Notes: generated by a model not told the origin, from the letters alone. Counted from the stretch's first letter, positions 9,001 through 17,635 are shown. The stretch is DNA of 64,000 nucleotides from Gemmatimonas sp. (GCA_011390885.1 JAABRO010000006.1:57010-121009); one strand, 5' to 3'. Program-made: numbers and translations.

Positions 9001-9834
9001 ATCCCGCGCATCGGCGGGCGGCGCGCACAGGTGAACGTGGTGTTCGAGAACCCGCTCGCCGGGCTCGACCAGCTCCTGCACGGCGAGCAGCGCCTGCGCG
9101 GCTGGGGCTCGCAGGCGCAGCCCGATCCCGTGCTGCTCGTGCCGCGCGGCTACGATGCCGCCGCCGGCCGCTTCCGCTACGACGTGAACCCGCGCTTCGG
9201 CGACACGCGCGCCTTCCGCACGCTCGCGCGCATCCCGTTCCGCGTGGTGCTCGACGTGCAGCTGGACCTGTCGGTGCCGTACGACCTGCAGACGCTGCGC
9301 CGCGCGCTCGAGCCGGTGAAGACGCGCGACACCGCGAGCGGACGCACCGCGTGGACGCGCCGCAGCACCGACTCGATCGCCGACCTGTACCTGAGCCGCA
9401 CGTCGAACCTGCACCGCATGCTGCTGGCCGAGAGCGACTCGCTGTTCCTCACGAAGGAGCAGATCACGCAGCTGCTCGCGGCCGACAGCGTCTACTCGGC
9501 GCAGGTGCGGGCGCTGTACCTCCCGCTCGCGCGCTTCCTCGCCGCGCAGGAGGACGGGGCGGCGGGCAAGGCCGCGCTCGACAGCGTGCAGGCCACCACG
9601 AAGCGCTACTGGCCGATCTTCTGGGAGCAGGTGGACATCGTGCAGGGGATCGTGCAGCCGCAGCAGCGGGAGCTGCTCCCGTTCCTGGTGAACATCAGCG
9701 GCGTGACGGCCGAGCAGCGGAAGAACAGCCAGTGGCAGTTCGGCTTCCCGGTGCCGCTGCAGCACAACCGGCCGCGCGTGGGGGGCGAGCCGGCGGGGCC
9801 GGCGCAGCGGTCGATCTCGATCGACGGCGTGTAG
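6031..9834 (+). CDS. TonB-dependent receptor with carboxypeptidase-regulatory domain and helical C-terminal tail
   Basis: 1267 residues from the ATG at 6031, where a signal peptide begins (cleavage after about residue 34, L-A-A-Q); the frame is open further upstream but is a shadow of the remnant at 5238-5930. After the signal comes a carboxypeptidase-regulatory-like beta-sandwich (about 38-130), then a plug-like region with G-T-I-P-G-V and N-G-M-A-L, and a long barrel to about residue 1087. The last 180 residues are predicted helical and contain L-T-K-E-Q at 1140-1144 and a repeated L-x-x-L-A pattern, unlike a normal receptor end, which should close with a barrel strand. Receptors of this class import large substrates using TonB energy; the substrate here is unknown. 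A hairpin follows, between convergent genes. Confidence 0.88.
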   Translation: MSGPSPSFRRPRLRHWWAAVCLLAAFAPARLAAQAAEVVRGRVVDDSARAVIGASVIITRGPDRLVQNTVTDSAGRYSLRFDPGTGDYLVYVASPGFRSARRRVERLGGAREIVADFTLAPDLALLAEVRVSANRPVRAQAQLATPYQREVGAAEQYDQGVQARVSPNAAGNLATIAGTIPGVTMTPSGPSILGAAASSNLTTLNGMALPAGGLPRAARAEVRVTGATFDATRGGFAGANIDVRLGPGDRNYQNRNVFATLNAPQLQRTDAVGRALGVTNGGFRVSVGADGEAIRRALTYNVALDVGRTVSDPASLVGGSAEALLRAGLSPDSARRVQLVAGSVGLPLVGAGIPASRVQSQFTWLGRLDDVRDTLRTLTLTSFASRTTEGALGFGPLASPGAGGEQVQQTVGAQLLQSRYVGAGYYTLMQNRLAASRVRERSTPYLALPGATVLARSASDAAASDVVALQLGGNPFLAVDDMRWTVEGANEMVWNAQGRTHRFKTSAWLRADGLVQDGEPNALGSYTFMSLEDLAANRPASYQRTLSQPTRRATTYNGALAFAHQWNPNRWFSLLSGVRVEGSAFGEAPPVNPALEQALGVRTGIAPRRVHVSPRVGFSYTYSRSRENGNGQMVTNTGAWFRNSMGIVRGGIGEFRDLYRPGTLADAMVGAGIAGSTLALSCVGSAVPTPDWTGFAAGTTPLPSSCLDGTGSLAERAPAVTLVDPSFDVPRSWRAALGWASSMQGWMLKVDGLASYDLSQPSTLDANFRGVTAFRLASEQDRPMFVPASAIDAGSGAVSARDARRSGDYGRVALRTSDLRGYGTQLTTTVQPEIFRGRRGPPPVMFSASYTIQQVRQQYRGFDGGTFGDPRETEWGAGVNDARHAFVLQAGVGIPKVGALTLFTRLQSGTPFTPIVRGDINGDGRANDRAFVPEAASEPDAVTRTQLQALLASAPADVRGCLTAQAGRVAGRMSCRGPWTQQMNLVLQPNIPRIGGRRAQVNVVFENPLAGLDQLLHGEQRLRGWGSQAQPDPVLLVPRGYDAAAGRFRYDVNPRFGDTRAFRTLARIPFRVVLDVQLDLSVPYDLQTLRRALEPVKTRDTASGRTAWTRRSTDSIADLYLSRTSNLHRMLLAESDSLFLTKEQITQLLAADSVYSAQVRALYLPLARFLAAQEDGAAGKAALDSVQATTKRYWPIFWEQVDIVQGIVQPQQRELLPFLVNISGVTAEQRKNSQWQFGFPVPLQHNRPRVGGEPAGPAQRSISIDGV

Positions 9835-9851
9835 GGGCGCGACGGTCCGCG

Positions 9852-9883
9852 GCGGAGCACGTCGCGGCTCGCGCGTGCTCCGC
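9852..9883. terminator. bidirectional hairpin between convergent genes
   Basis: A perfect 10-bp stem (GCGGAGCACG, 9852-9861, with its complement at 9874-9883) around a 12-base loop, starting 18 bases after the TonB receptor stop codon and downstream of the DUF3047 gene on the other strand. There is no T-run on either side. Confidence 0.5.
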
Positions 9884-9968
9884 GCACCGGCACGGCGCCG
9901 AGGTGCGCGACGTCGAGCGGAGGGGCGGTAGCGGTCGTGGGGCCAGCGCGACAACGCCGATCGACGGC

Positions 9969-10616
9969 TCAGGGCACACTCCACTCCAGCACCGCGAGGT
10001 CCGCCACCGCGAGCGACCCGGTCTGCTCGGAGTCCTGCAGGAGGCCCACACCGGTGATCTTCGGCGGCTGGCGGCCGAAGAGCCGCACGTAGTCCGCGAT
10101 CGGATCGACCGTCACGGTGGCCCACGCGCCATTCGCCGGCGGCGCAATCCGGATCACATGCAGGGCGCCGGACACGAAGCTCGCCCGCTCGTAACCGTCG
10201 GGCTCCGCGTTCCCCACGCTGTAGAACAGGGTGCGCGGCGCCCGACCGAAGCGCGTCGGCGTGTCGAACGACACGAAGATCCGCGCGGCCGCGTCGTCGG
10301 TCGCCTTCCGGCGCAGGTCGGCGCCCTGCGGCGCCACGGGGATGCGCCACCGCCACGTGAGCTGGCTGCCGGGCGTGGGTGCGAGCGTGAGCCGCTGGCC
10401 GTACCACGCCGCCGTGCCGCGTCCCTCGATGCGCAGGAAGCGCACACCGGCCGAGTCGATGATGCGCGAAGTCGGCGCGTCGACACCGCGCACGGCACGC
10501 ACCGTCCACCCGGGCGGCACGGTCGCGCCGGACGCCGTCGCGTCGAGGCGCAGCAGGTCCGTGGTCATACCGAGGCTTGAGAGGGCGATCGCCGCGCCGA
10601 TCGCGAGTCGGATCAT
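9969..10616 (-). CDS. DUF3047 family secreted protein
   Basis: 215 residues from the ATG at 10616, followed at once by a hydrophobic N-terminal segment (I-R-L-A-I-G-A-A-I-A-L) that can serve as signal or anchor. The middle carries the DUF3047 signature: an L-T-W-R-W-x-I strand, then A-D-L-R-x-K-x-x-D-D-A-A-A-R-I-F-V-x-F. The family is a beta-sandwich of unknown biochemical role, often secreted in proteobacteria and relatives. An upstream extension of 38 codons is possible but lacks signal-peptide character. It is convergent with the TonB receptor gene. Family assignment is fairly secure; function is unknown. Confidence 0.8.
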   Translation of the reverse strand: MIRLAIGAAIALSSLGMTTDLLRLDATASGATVPPGWTVRAVRGVDAPTSRIIDSAGVRFLRIEGRGTAAWYGQRLTLAPTPGSQLTWRWRIPVAPQGADLRRKATDDAAARIFVSFDTPTRFGRAPRTLFYSVGNAEPDGYERASFVSGALHVIRIAPPANGAWATVTVDPIADYVRLFGRQPPKITGVGLLQDSEQTGSLAVADLAVLEWSVP

Positions 10617-10793
10617 CGTGTCACCGCGTGCTTCGGCACACGAGCGTCGGATGCACGAGACACATGGGGGCGAGCTCCTTGGCCGTACTCCCGGCTCGCG
10701 GGAGGGTGATGCGGCGCCGGTTGCGCACACTCCTCGTGTAGTGCTCGTTGCGCGCGGCGGTTCCCGGCGCGCTCGTGCGCCGGGCGAGTCGGC

Positions 10794-11744
10794 TCACTCC
10801 GGCGCCTTCTCCCTCTCCAGCCGCTCCACCAACCGCTTCCGCGCCCCCGCCACGAACTCCCGGCACGCCCCCGGCTCCCGAAACGCCTCCCGCCCCCCCG
10901 CCTCCCGCTTCTCCAGCCGCTCGAACGTCGCCACCAGCCCCGGGTGCGGCGCCAGCAGCACATCACACGCGAGCCGCTCGATGCGTGCATGCCCGCGCTC
11001 GAAGTCCGCGAGCACGGTGGGATAGCGTGTGTTCGACGAGAACCGGAAGCCGTCCTCCGCAATCGGCGTCTGGCTGTCCGCGTACACGACGTCCCAGCAG
11101 CGGCCGTCCTCGCAGGAGCGCCAGCTCCACGTGGTGCCGCCGGGCGTGTGCCCGCCGGTGAAGTGCGCCGTGAGGGCGATTTCCCCCACGCGCACCACCT
11201 CCTCGTCGGCCACCTCGCGGCTGGCGCGCACGCCCGGGAACGGCAGGTACAGTCCGAACTGCGGATCGTCGGGGAGCGACGTGCCCAGTCGCAGCACCCG
11301 CGCGCTCCACGGATGCAGCACCACCTCGGCGCCCGACGCGCGCTGCAGCGCCGCGAGGCCGCCGGCGTGGTCGAAGTGCGCGTGCGAGTTGAGCAGCACC
11401 TTCACGTCTTCCATGCGAAAGCCGAGCGCGCGAATGCTCGCGGCAATGAGCGGCGCCGATTCCGGCAGCCCGCCATCGATCAGCACGTGCCCCGCCGGTG
11501 ACGTGACGAGGATCGCGCTCAACCCGCGCGTGCCCACGTACCACGTGTTGCCGTGCACACGGAACGGACGCTGCGGTTCGTTCCACTCCGCGCAGCCGTC
11601 GCAGCGGGTGGCGGTGAGGTCGACAGGCGCCGGGCTCGTACCCTGGGCGCGCAGGGTGGCGAGCGGGGAGATCGCGGCCAGCGCGAGCGCGGCCAGCGCG
11701 GGTGAGGCGTTCGTCGCGCGGCAGAGGCGTGAGGTGGGGCGCAT
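10794..11744 (-). CDS. subclass B3 metallo-beta-lactamase
   Basis: 316 residues with a Sec signal (hydrophobic to about residue 33, ending L-R-A-Q-G), so it is probably periplasmic. The zinc-site motifs match subclass B3: S-H-A-H-F-D-H-A-G-G (His121, His123, Asp125, His126), G-G-H-T-P-G-G-T-T-W (His199) and A-P-H-P-G (His267). There is no Cys in the second site, which excludes B1 and B2. Family members hydrolyse beta-lactams with two zincs; whether this one is a good beta-lactamase or has another lactone or amide substrate cannot be decided by reading. The ATG at 11744 was chosen because the signal peptide follows. No regulator or mobile element is adjacent, so it looks like a resident chromosomal gene. 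Confidence 0.92.
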   Translation of the reverse strand: MRPTSRLCRATNASPALAALALAAISPLATLRAQGTSPAPVDLTATRCDGCAEWNEPQRPFRVHGNTWYVGTRGLSAILVTSPAGHVLIDGGLPESAPLIAASIRALGFRMEDVKVLLNSHAHFDHAGGLAALQRASGAEVVLHPWSARVLRLGTSLPDDPQFGLYLPFPGVRASREVADEEVVRVGEIALTAHFTGGHTPGGTTWSWRSCEDGRCWDVVYADSQTPIAEDGFRFSSNTRYPTVLADFERGHARIERLACDVLLAPHPGLVATFERLEKREAGGREAFREPGACREFVAGARKRLVERLEREKAPE

Positions 11745-11792
11745 GATGCGAAGATACCCGCGACGTTCAGCCTGCCGCACGCGCCGCCCCGC

Positions 11793-12332
11793 CTACCACG
11801 CGACGTGCACGCCCAGCGCCAGCCCCGGCCCGCCCGTCGATGTACTTCGCGCCGGCTGCAGCAGCGGCACCCAGCGTTTCTCCTCGGAGGCCATCCCCGA
11901 GAGCGCACCCACCACGAGACCGGCGGGGACGGCGAGCAGGGTCATGACGGGCCACTCATCCCGTTCGGAGCAGAGGAACTCGTCACACGACCTCGGTCCG
12001 ACCACTCCGTAGAGCAGGCCGAATGCGAGACCGGCGAGCGCCCCCTTGCCTGCGAGCTCTCCGGTCCGTCGCTTCGTTCCGCGCTGCACCTCGATGCGAT
12101 CGAGGGCGAGTGGAAACCACAGCGTGTCGGCCTTCCCCTGCGCCTGCAGCAGAAGGGAGTCCCCGCGCACGGCGAGGAACGTGCCGATCACCGGTCGGCG
12201 CGCGGGCGGGGGCGGCAACACACGCATGGCGGTGCCCGGCGCGGGCATCGCCACGGACTGGGCCGCCGCGGGGATCGCCGCACCGGCCAACAACGCGAGC
12301 GTGAACGAGACGGCGCGCAACGTGACTCCCAT
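11793..12332 (-). CDS. small secreted or membrane protein with glycine-rich hydrophobic segments
   Basis: 179 residues from the ATG at 12332, which has a G-rich ribosome-binding site just upstream and opens a clear signal peptide (to A-A-A-Q-S, residue 25). A beta-rich part follows (about 47-85: G-T-F-L-A-V-R-G-D-S-L-L-L-Q and D-R-I-E-V-Q-R-G), then two Gly/Ala-rich hydrophobic helices (about 93-112 and 131-148). The same plan is seen in the gene at 50143-50718, so the two are likely distant paralogues. I do not recognise a function; an envelope location is inferred. The upstream open frame to 12563 overlaps the divergent promoter region and is not used. Confidence 0.7.
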   Translation of the reverse strand: MGVTLRAVSFTLALLAGAAIPAAAQSVAMPAPGTAMRVLPPPPARRPVIGTFLAVRGDSLLLQAQGKADTLWFPLALDRIEVQRGTKRRTGELAGKGALAGLAFGLLYGVVGPRSCDEFLCSERDEWPVMTLLAVPAGLVVGALSGMASEEKRWVPLLQPARSTSTGGPGLALGVHVAW

Positions 12333-12547
12333 GCCACCCCCCTCCCCGATGCAAGTGACGTGACCGGAATGAGACCCGCCTGCCCGCAAAGCTACCGCGG
12401 CCATTGCCCCCCGCAACGCGGGCGCTGATGAAGGCGCGCCCCGGTGTCGAACGCGTCCCGGCGCCACGAGGTGCACGTGCACGCGGAACCGGCACCGACG
12501 GCTGCATGTTCGGCACCAGCCGGTTGATACTGCCAGCCGACCCCGCC

Positions 12548-13462
12548 ATGACCCCATCTGCACCGTCCCCTCGCCCGCGTCCGTCCCGCCTCACGCGTCA
12601 TTGCGCGGCGGGCGCCGTCATCGCGCTGGCCTCCTGGGCAGCGGCCTGCACGTCCACCGAGCAGCGCAGCACCTGGGAGCGCGTGCAGCGCACCGGCATC
12701 GTGCGCGTGGGCTACGCGGTGGAAGCGCCATTCGCCCTAGTCGATTCCACGGGGCGCGTCTCGGGCGAGAGCCCCGAGGTGCTCCGCCTCGTGATGCGCG
12801 AGCTCGGCGTGGACAGCATCGAATGGGTGGCCACCGGATTCGGCTCGCTCATCATGGAGCTCCAGCGTGGCGAGTTCGACGTCATCGCCGCGGGCATGTA
12901 CATCACGCCCGAGCGTGCGCGGTCGGTGCGCTTCACCCGTCCCACGCTGAATGATCGCGTCGCACTGCTCGTACGACGCCCCGATGCCGAGCGGCTCACC
13001 ACACTCGACGCCTTCGTGGCCGATCGGCGACGCCGCCTCGCCATCATCGCCGGCTCCGCCGAGGAAGGACTCGCGCTCGCCGCCGGTCTGCAGCCGAGCC
13101 AACTGCGCACGGTGCCCGATCCGGCAACCGGACGCGCCGCCGTGCGCTCGGGCGACGCCGATGCCTTCACCCTGTCCACGGTGTCGCTCACCCTCCTGCG
13201 GGACACGCGCGGCGACAGCGCCGACCTGTCGGTGATTCCGCTCGCGTTCCCCGGTGACAGCGCCATGGAGGCCATGGCGCTCGGCCGACCGGCCTATGCC
13301 CTCCGCCTTGGCGACACCACCTTCCGTGACGTCATCGACGGAGCGCTGGCGAAGGTGCTCGGCACCCCCGCGCACCGCGACGTGCAGCGACGGTTCGGCA
13401 TCGAACGCCTCGTCGACACGCCGACCGCTCGAGCGCAGGACGCGGCCTCGCCGACGCCATGA
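12548..13462 (+). CDS. extracytoplasmic solute-binding lipoprotein, amino-acid type
   Basis: 304 residues. The ATG at 12548 leads to a basic N-region, a hydrophobic core and a lipobox (A-A-A-C), so it should be a lipoprotein. The rest is a family 3 periplasmic binding fold: R-V-G-Y-A-V-E-A-P-F-A near the start, L-Q-R-G-E-F-D-V-I-A-A-G-M-Y-I-T-P-E-R-A typical of the ligand cleft and hinge, and a second lobe with G-S-A-E-E and R-S-G-D-A-D-A-F. There is no permease or ATPase beside it. Instead its stop codon overlaps the start of a hybrid histidine kinase by four bases (ATGA), which points to a sensory role: it would present a bound amino-acid-like ligand to the kinase. The ligand cannot be named. 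Confidence 0.85.
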   Translation: MTPSAPSPRPRPSRLTRHCAAGAVIALASWAAACTSTEQRSTWERVQRTGIVRVGYAVEAPFALVDSTGRVSGESPEVLRLVMRELGVDSIEWVATGFGSLIMELQRGEFDVIAAGMYITPERARSVRFTRPTLNDRVALLVRRPDAERLTTLDAFVADRRRRLAIIAGSAEEGLALAAGLQPSQLRTVPDPATGRAAVRSGDADAFTLSTVSLTLLRDTRGDSADLSVIPLAFPGDSAMEAMALGRPAYALRLGDTTFRDVIDGALAKVLGTPAHRDVQRRFGIERLVDTPTARAQDAASPTP

Positions 13463-15630
13463 GCCTCATCCTTCGTCGCGTTGTCTGGCCGTTCGTCGGC
13501 GTCCTGCTCGTCGCCGCCATCGCCGCAGCCGCCACGCTGCAGTGGCGCCATCAGCAGACGCGTCGGACACTGGACCGCACCGCCTCCTCCGCGCGCATCG
13601 CGAACGGAGTGCGCAGCCAGGTGTCCACGGCGTTCCTGCTGCGATCGCGCCTCGACGGGGGCGATGTGTCGGTCGACACCAGCCTCGTCACGGGTGCCAT
13701 CCGCCGCGCGCAACTGCTGCTCACCGATTGGCAGCGCGGACGCGACGGATCACGCGCCGTGCCCGCCGTCGTCGCACTCCCCGCCTCCCCGTTGCGTGAC
13801 GCCGTCGGCCGCCTCGCGGGTCAGGTCGCCCAGTTCGACTCGCTGCTGCAACTCCCTCAGGGGAACAGCACCAGTGTGCGGCTGCGCTCGGCCTATACCG
13901 ACCTCACGTACCTGGCCGACAGCATCGACCTGCTGGTGGCGCAGAACAGCAGTGACGCCCAGCGACGCGACGACCAGCGGCACCGCGTCGCACTCGCCAT
14001 CCTGTCGGCCACGATCCTCGGCCTCGGCGTGCTCTTCGGCCTGCTCTGGCGGCGATGGAGCGCCGCCGACCGGGAGAGCGCCAGCGCGCAGCAGGCGCTC
14101 GCCGAGAGCGAACGACGCTTTCGCGTGATCTCCGAGCAGCTGCCCGTGGGCGTGTTCCGCAACACGCGCGATGGCCGCGTGGAGTTCATCAACCCCACCA
14201 TGGAGCGAATCTACGGCGCGACGTTCGAGCAGCTGCAGGGCAATGGCTGGTTCGCGTTCGTGCACCCCGATGACCGGGACCGTCTGGCCGCCGAGCGCGC
14301 AGCGGCGCGCGCCAGCGGCGTGGACGTGACGGAGTTCGCCTTTCGCATTCGGCGCGGCGGTGACGGGGCCGTGCGGGAGCTCGTGCTGCGGGCTCGCTAC
14401 TTCCGCACGGCCGAAGGCGAGGTGGATTCGGCGATCGGCATCGTGGAAGACGTGACCGAACAGCGCGCGCTCGAGGCGCAGCTCGTGCAGGCGCAGAAGA
14501 TGGAGGCGGTGGGCCGGCTGGCCGGTGGCGTGGCGCACGACTTCAACAACCTGCTCACGGTCATCGGCGGCATCACCGAGCTCATGCTGACCGACCAGCA
14601 GCTCCCGGGCACCCTGCGACAGGATCTCGTGGAAGTGCACGATGCGACCGAGCGTGCCGGCACCCTCACGCGCCAGCTGCTCGCGTTGAGCCGCCAGCAG
14701 CGCATTCACGTGACCGGCGTGCCGATCGCCGAGGTGCTCACGCGCACGACGACGCTGCTGCAGCGCGTGCTCGGCGAGCACATCACCGTGTCGCTCGCGT
14801 TCCAGTCGCCCAACCTGGTGGCCACCGCCGATGCCGGCGCGCTCGAACAGATGCTGCTCAACCTGGCCGTGAACGCGCGCGATGCCATGCCCTCGGGGGG
14901 CACGCTCCGCCTGGAAGCCTCGGCGAACGACGTGGGACCCGGCGCCGTGCCGGTCGGCGGCCATGACGGACCGTGGGTGGTGCTCTCGGTGGCGGACAGC
15001 GGCACCGGCATTGCGGCCGACGTGCTGCCGCATGTCTTCGAACCGTTCTTCACCACGAAGGCGGTGGGGCAAGGCACGGGACTCGGGCTGGCGATGGTGC
15101 AGTCGCTGGCGTCGCAGATGCGCGGCGTGGTCACGGTGGAGAGCCGCGAGGGCGTCGGGAGCACGTTTCGCATCTTCCTGCCCGCGAGCGTCGCGGCCTC
15201 GGCGGCCGCGGCCGATGCCGTCGCCACGAGCCGCGACGCGTCGGCGCGCGGCGTGGTGCTGGTGGTGGAAGACAACGCACCGCTGCGTCGCGTGGCGGCG
15301 CGTGCGCTGCGCCAGGCGCAGTACATGGTGCTCGAGGCGGGCGATGCGACCGAAGCGCGGGCGCAGTTCGACGACTGCGGCGGCCGGATCGACGGCGTGA
15401 TCACCGACGTGGTGCTCCCCGTGGAATCGGGGCCCACGCTCGTTCGCACCCTCCGCGCGCGACGCGCCGACCTGCCCGTGCTGTACATGACCGGATTCTC
15501 CGACAGCGAGCAGCTCGTGCGCGATGTCGATGCGGGCACCCCGATGCTCGCCAAGCCCTTCGAGATGCGCGACCTGGTGGCGGCGGTGGACCAGCTGCTC
15601 GCGCCCTCGCGGGAGCGCGGCGCGTCCTGA
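13459..15630 (+). CDS. membrane hybrid histidine kinase with PAS and receiver domains
   Basis: 723 residues. TM1 is at about 11-27 and TM2 at about 177-197, enclosing a helical periplasmic sensor of about 145 residues. Then comes a PAS domain (about 215-335), a HisKA dimerisation domain with the H-box A-H-D-F-N-N-L-L (His360), an HATPase with N-box [10 protein letters not shown] (about 468-477), G1 D-S-G-T-G-I (513-518), F-box and G2 G-T-G-L-G-L-A (539-545), and a C-terminal receiver domain with acidic pair E604/D605, phosphoacceptor Asp650, Thr678 and Lys699. All catalytic residues are present. The start overlaps the stop of the binding-protein gene, so the two are co-translated. No DNA-binding response regulator is adjacent, so the output partner lies elsewhere. 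Confidence 0.93.
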   Translation: MSLILRRVVWPFVGVLLVAAIAAAATLQWRHQQTRRTLDRTASSARIANGVRSQVSTAFLLRSRLDGGDVSVDTSLVTGAIRRAQLLLTDWQRGRDGSRAVPAVVALPASPLRDAVGRLAGQVAQFDSLLQLPQGNSTSVRLRSAYTDLTYLADSIDLLVAQNSSDAQRRDDQRHRVALAILSATILGLGVLFGLLWRRWSAADRESASAQQALAESERRFRVISEQLPVGVFRNTRDGRVEFINPTMERIYGATFEQLQGNGWFAFVHPDDRDRLAAERAAARASGVDVTEFAFRIRRGGDGAVRELVLRARYFRTAEGEVDSAIGIVEDVTEQRALEAQLVQAQKMEAVGRLAGGVAHDFNNLLTVIGGITELMLTDQQLPGTLRQDLVEVHDATERAGTLTRQLLALSRQQRIHVTGVPIAEVLTRTTTLLQRVLGEHITVSLAFQSPNLVATADAGALEQMLLNLAVNARDAMPSGGTLRLEASANDVGPGAVPVGGHDGPWVVLSVADSGTGIAADVLPHVFEPFFTTKAVGQGTGLGLAMVQSLASQMRGVVTVESREGVGSTFRIFLPASVAASAAAADAVATSRDASARGVVLVVEDNAPLRRVAARALRQAQYMVLEAGDATEARAQFDDCGGRIDGVITDVVLPVESGPTLVRTLRARRADLPVLYMTGFSDSEQLVRDVDAGTPMLAKPFEMRDLVAAVDQLLAPSRERGAS

Positions 15631-15680
15631 GATCGGACTGCGGTCGCCTGCGGCGTAGCCATCGTGTGGGTGGACCAGAC

Positions 15681-15706
15681 GTCGAGGAGCACCCGGCGAC
15701 CTCGAC
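15681..15706 (+). terminator. hairpin after the hybrid kinase gene
   Basis: A 7-bp perfect stem (GTCGAGG, 15681-15687, with CCTCGAC, 15700-15706) around a 12-base loop, 50 bases after the kinase stop codon and before the Ser/Thr kinase gene. There is no T-run, so support is moderate. Confidence 0.35.
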
Positions 15707-15778
15707 CGGCGTGAGACCGGCCGGCTCGGCCGCGGCCGCTGACTCACCCACGAGGGTGCGCGCGTCGTATGTTTGCGC

Positions 15779-17431
15779 ATGGCCGACGCCGAACTGACCA
15801 CGCTGCGCACCCGGCTCGGGTCGCGCTATCACGTCGAGCGCCTGCTCGGTCGCGGAGGCATGGGTGCTGTATACCTGGCGCGCGACCTGCGCCTCGACCG
15901 GCCGGTCGCCCTCAAGGTGCTCCCCGCGGACGTGGCGCACGACTCGGCGCTCCGCGACCGGTTCCTGCGCGAGTCGCGCATCGCGGCGTCGTTCTCGCAT
16001 CCGAACATCGTGCCCGTGCACGCCGTGGAGGAACAGGACGACCTGCTCGCCTTCGCGATGGGCTACGTGGAAGGCGAAAGCCTCGCCGAACGCGTTGCGC
16101 GCAACGGTCCGCTCACCGGACGCGAGACCGTACGCATGCTGCAGGACGTCGCATACGCGCTCGCGTACGCCCACGCGCGCGGCGTGGTGCATCGCGACAT
16201 CAAGCCGGACAACATCATGCTCGATCGCGCCACGGGGCGCGCGCTCGTCATGGACTTCGGCATCGCACGGCGCACCACGGCGGCGGCGCAGCCCGCCGAC
16301 GGTCTCACACGGATCGGCGAGGTGGTGGGCACACCGGAGTACATGAGTCCGGAGCAGGCCACGGGCGACACGATCGACGGGCGCAGCGACCTGTACAGCC
16401 TCGGGCTCGTGGCGTGGTTCGCGCTCACCGGGCGCGTCGCGATGGCGGGCGGCTCCACGCAGCAGGTGCTCGCGCGTCAGCTCACCACCGCGCTGCCGTC
16501 GATCGCGAGCCAGCGCCCCGATGTGGCAGCCGCGCTGGCCGAGGTGATCGGGTGCTGCCTGGCGAAGGAACCGGCGGAGCGCTTCACCGATGCGGCGGCG
16601 CTGGTGGAAGCACTCGAGCGGGCACAGCTCGCCGGCCCCGATATTCCGCTGCCGGTCCGCATGCTGGCCAGCGAACTCGGCACGATCGGCATGGTGGTGC
16701 TGTTCGCATCGCTGATCGGCGCCGTGCTCTTCGCGCGCTTGAACCCCGACACGCACCTCGACGACGTCGACAGCCTGATCCCGTTCGTGCTCCTCGTCAC
16801 CGTGGTCCTGGCGCGACTGGGGCAGGCGATGGGCGAGGCGCAGCGATTGACGCGCCTAGGGTTCGACCGCCCTGCGGTGCTCGCGGGTTTGCGAAGCGTG
16901 GTCGATGAGGCCGAGGGCGTGCGCGCGGCCGCACGTGTCGATGCGCTGCGCCTGGCCGACCGACGACGATCGGTGCGTACGGGCTGGCTCATGCTCGGCA
17001 TCGGCATCACGTCGCTGCTGATCGCGATGCAGCTGCGCGTTCCGCTCGGCACGGGAGGCTATCGCACCGGTCCGCTGGGAGTCGCCCTGCTCTTCAACAG
17101 CCTGGGCTGCTTCTCCGCGGCGACGGTGCTGTGGTTGCGCAGCCCGATGCGCATGCCGATTGGCGAGCGGGCGTTCCGCCTGTGCTGGCTGCACGGCCCG
17201 GGCCGATGGCTGATCTCGCTCGTCCTGCGTGGTCCGAACGGAAGAGCTGGCGCCCCCGGGGTGGTGACGACGCGGGCGCAGGCGCAGGCAACGACGTCCC
17301 GCGCGGTGCGCGACGTCGTCTCCGCCGGGGACTCGACATCGGGCGCATCGGGCGCAGACCAGCGTCTGGTCACATTGGAGGCGCGCGTCGAGTCGCTCGA
17401 GGCGTGGCGTCGCGAGGCGGGCCGGTCGTAA
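15779..17431 (+). CDS. PknB-type Ser/Thr protein kinase with C-terminal membrane domain
   Basis: 550 residues from the ATG at 15779 (a TTG six bases earlier is in frame but less likely). The kinase domain, about residues 15-280, is complete: glycine loop G-R-G-G-M-G-A-V-Y, ATP lysine in V-A-L-K-V (Lys46), catalytic loop H-R-D-I-K-P-D-N (138-145), D-F-G (159-161) and the G-T-P-E-Y-M-S-P-E-Q activation segment. Instead of one membrane helix and PASTA repeats, it has four hydrophobic segments (roughly 295-320, 330-345, 402-420 and 430-455) and a short charged C-terminal coiled-coil-like tail. It should phosphorylate Ser/Thr in cytoplasmic proteins. Neighbouring sensor and OmpA genes suggest envelope signalling, which is inference. 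Confidence 0.92.
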   Translation: MADAELTTLRTRLGSRYHVERLLGRGGMGAVYLARDLRLDRPVALKVLPADVAHDSALRDRFLRESRIAASFSHPNIVPVHAVEEQDDLLAFAMGYVEGESLAERVARNGPLTGRETVRMLQDVAYALAYAHARGVVHRDIKPDNIMLDRATGRALVMDFGIARRTTAAAQPADGLTRIGEVVGTPEYMSPEQATGDTIDGRSDLYSLGLVAWFALTGRVAMAGGSTQQVLARQLTTALPSIASQRPDVAAALAEVIGCCLAKEPAERFTDAAALVEALERAQLAGPDIPLPVRMLASELGTIGMVVLFASLIGAVLFARLNPDTHLDDVDSLIPFVLLVTVVLARLGQAMGEAQRLTRLGFDRPAVLAGLRSVVDEAEGVRAAARVDALRLADRRRSVRTGWLMLGIGITSLLIAMQLRVPLGTGGYRTGPLGVALLFNSLGCFSAATVLWLRSPMRMPIGERAFRLCWLHGPGRWLISLVLRGPNGRAGAPGVVTTRAQAQATTSRAVRDVVSAGDSTSGASGADQRLVTLEARVESLEAWRREAGRS

Positions 17432-17635
17432 CGCGCGACCGCGATGGGCTGCCGCACCGCGCGGGGCCTCGTCAGGTGACGTCAACGGGTGTCACGACGC
17501 CGCACGGACAACCGGTTGACCCATCGCGCCGCATCACATCGGGTTGCCGTCGACCGTTCGTTCCGTAGCTTGGGGATGTGTGCACGCCGCGCCGAGCCTC
17601 GGCGCGTGTCTTCGTTCCCGCCCAGTGTGCCCATC

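Noticed and set aside
7183..10509. A 1108-residue open frame on the minus strand
   Set aside because: It is antisense to the TonB receptor gene, rich in His/Arg/Ala with no domain; GC-rich genes often leave such antisense open frames.
13750..15810. A 686-residue minus-strand open frame
   Set aside because: It is antisense to the hybrid kinase gene, whose motifs are complete; no domain in the antisense frame.
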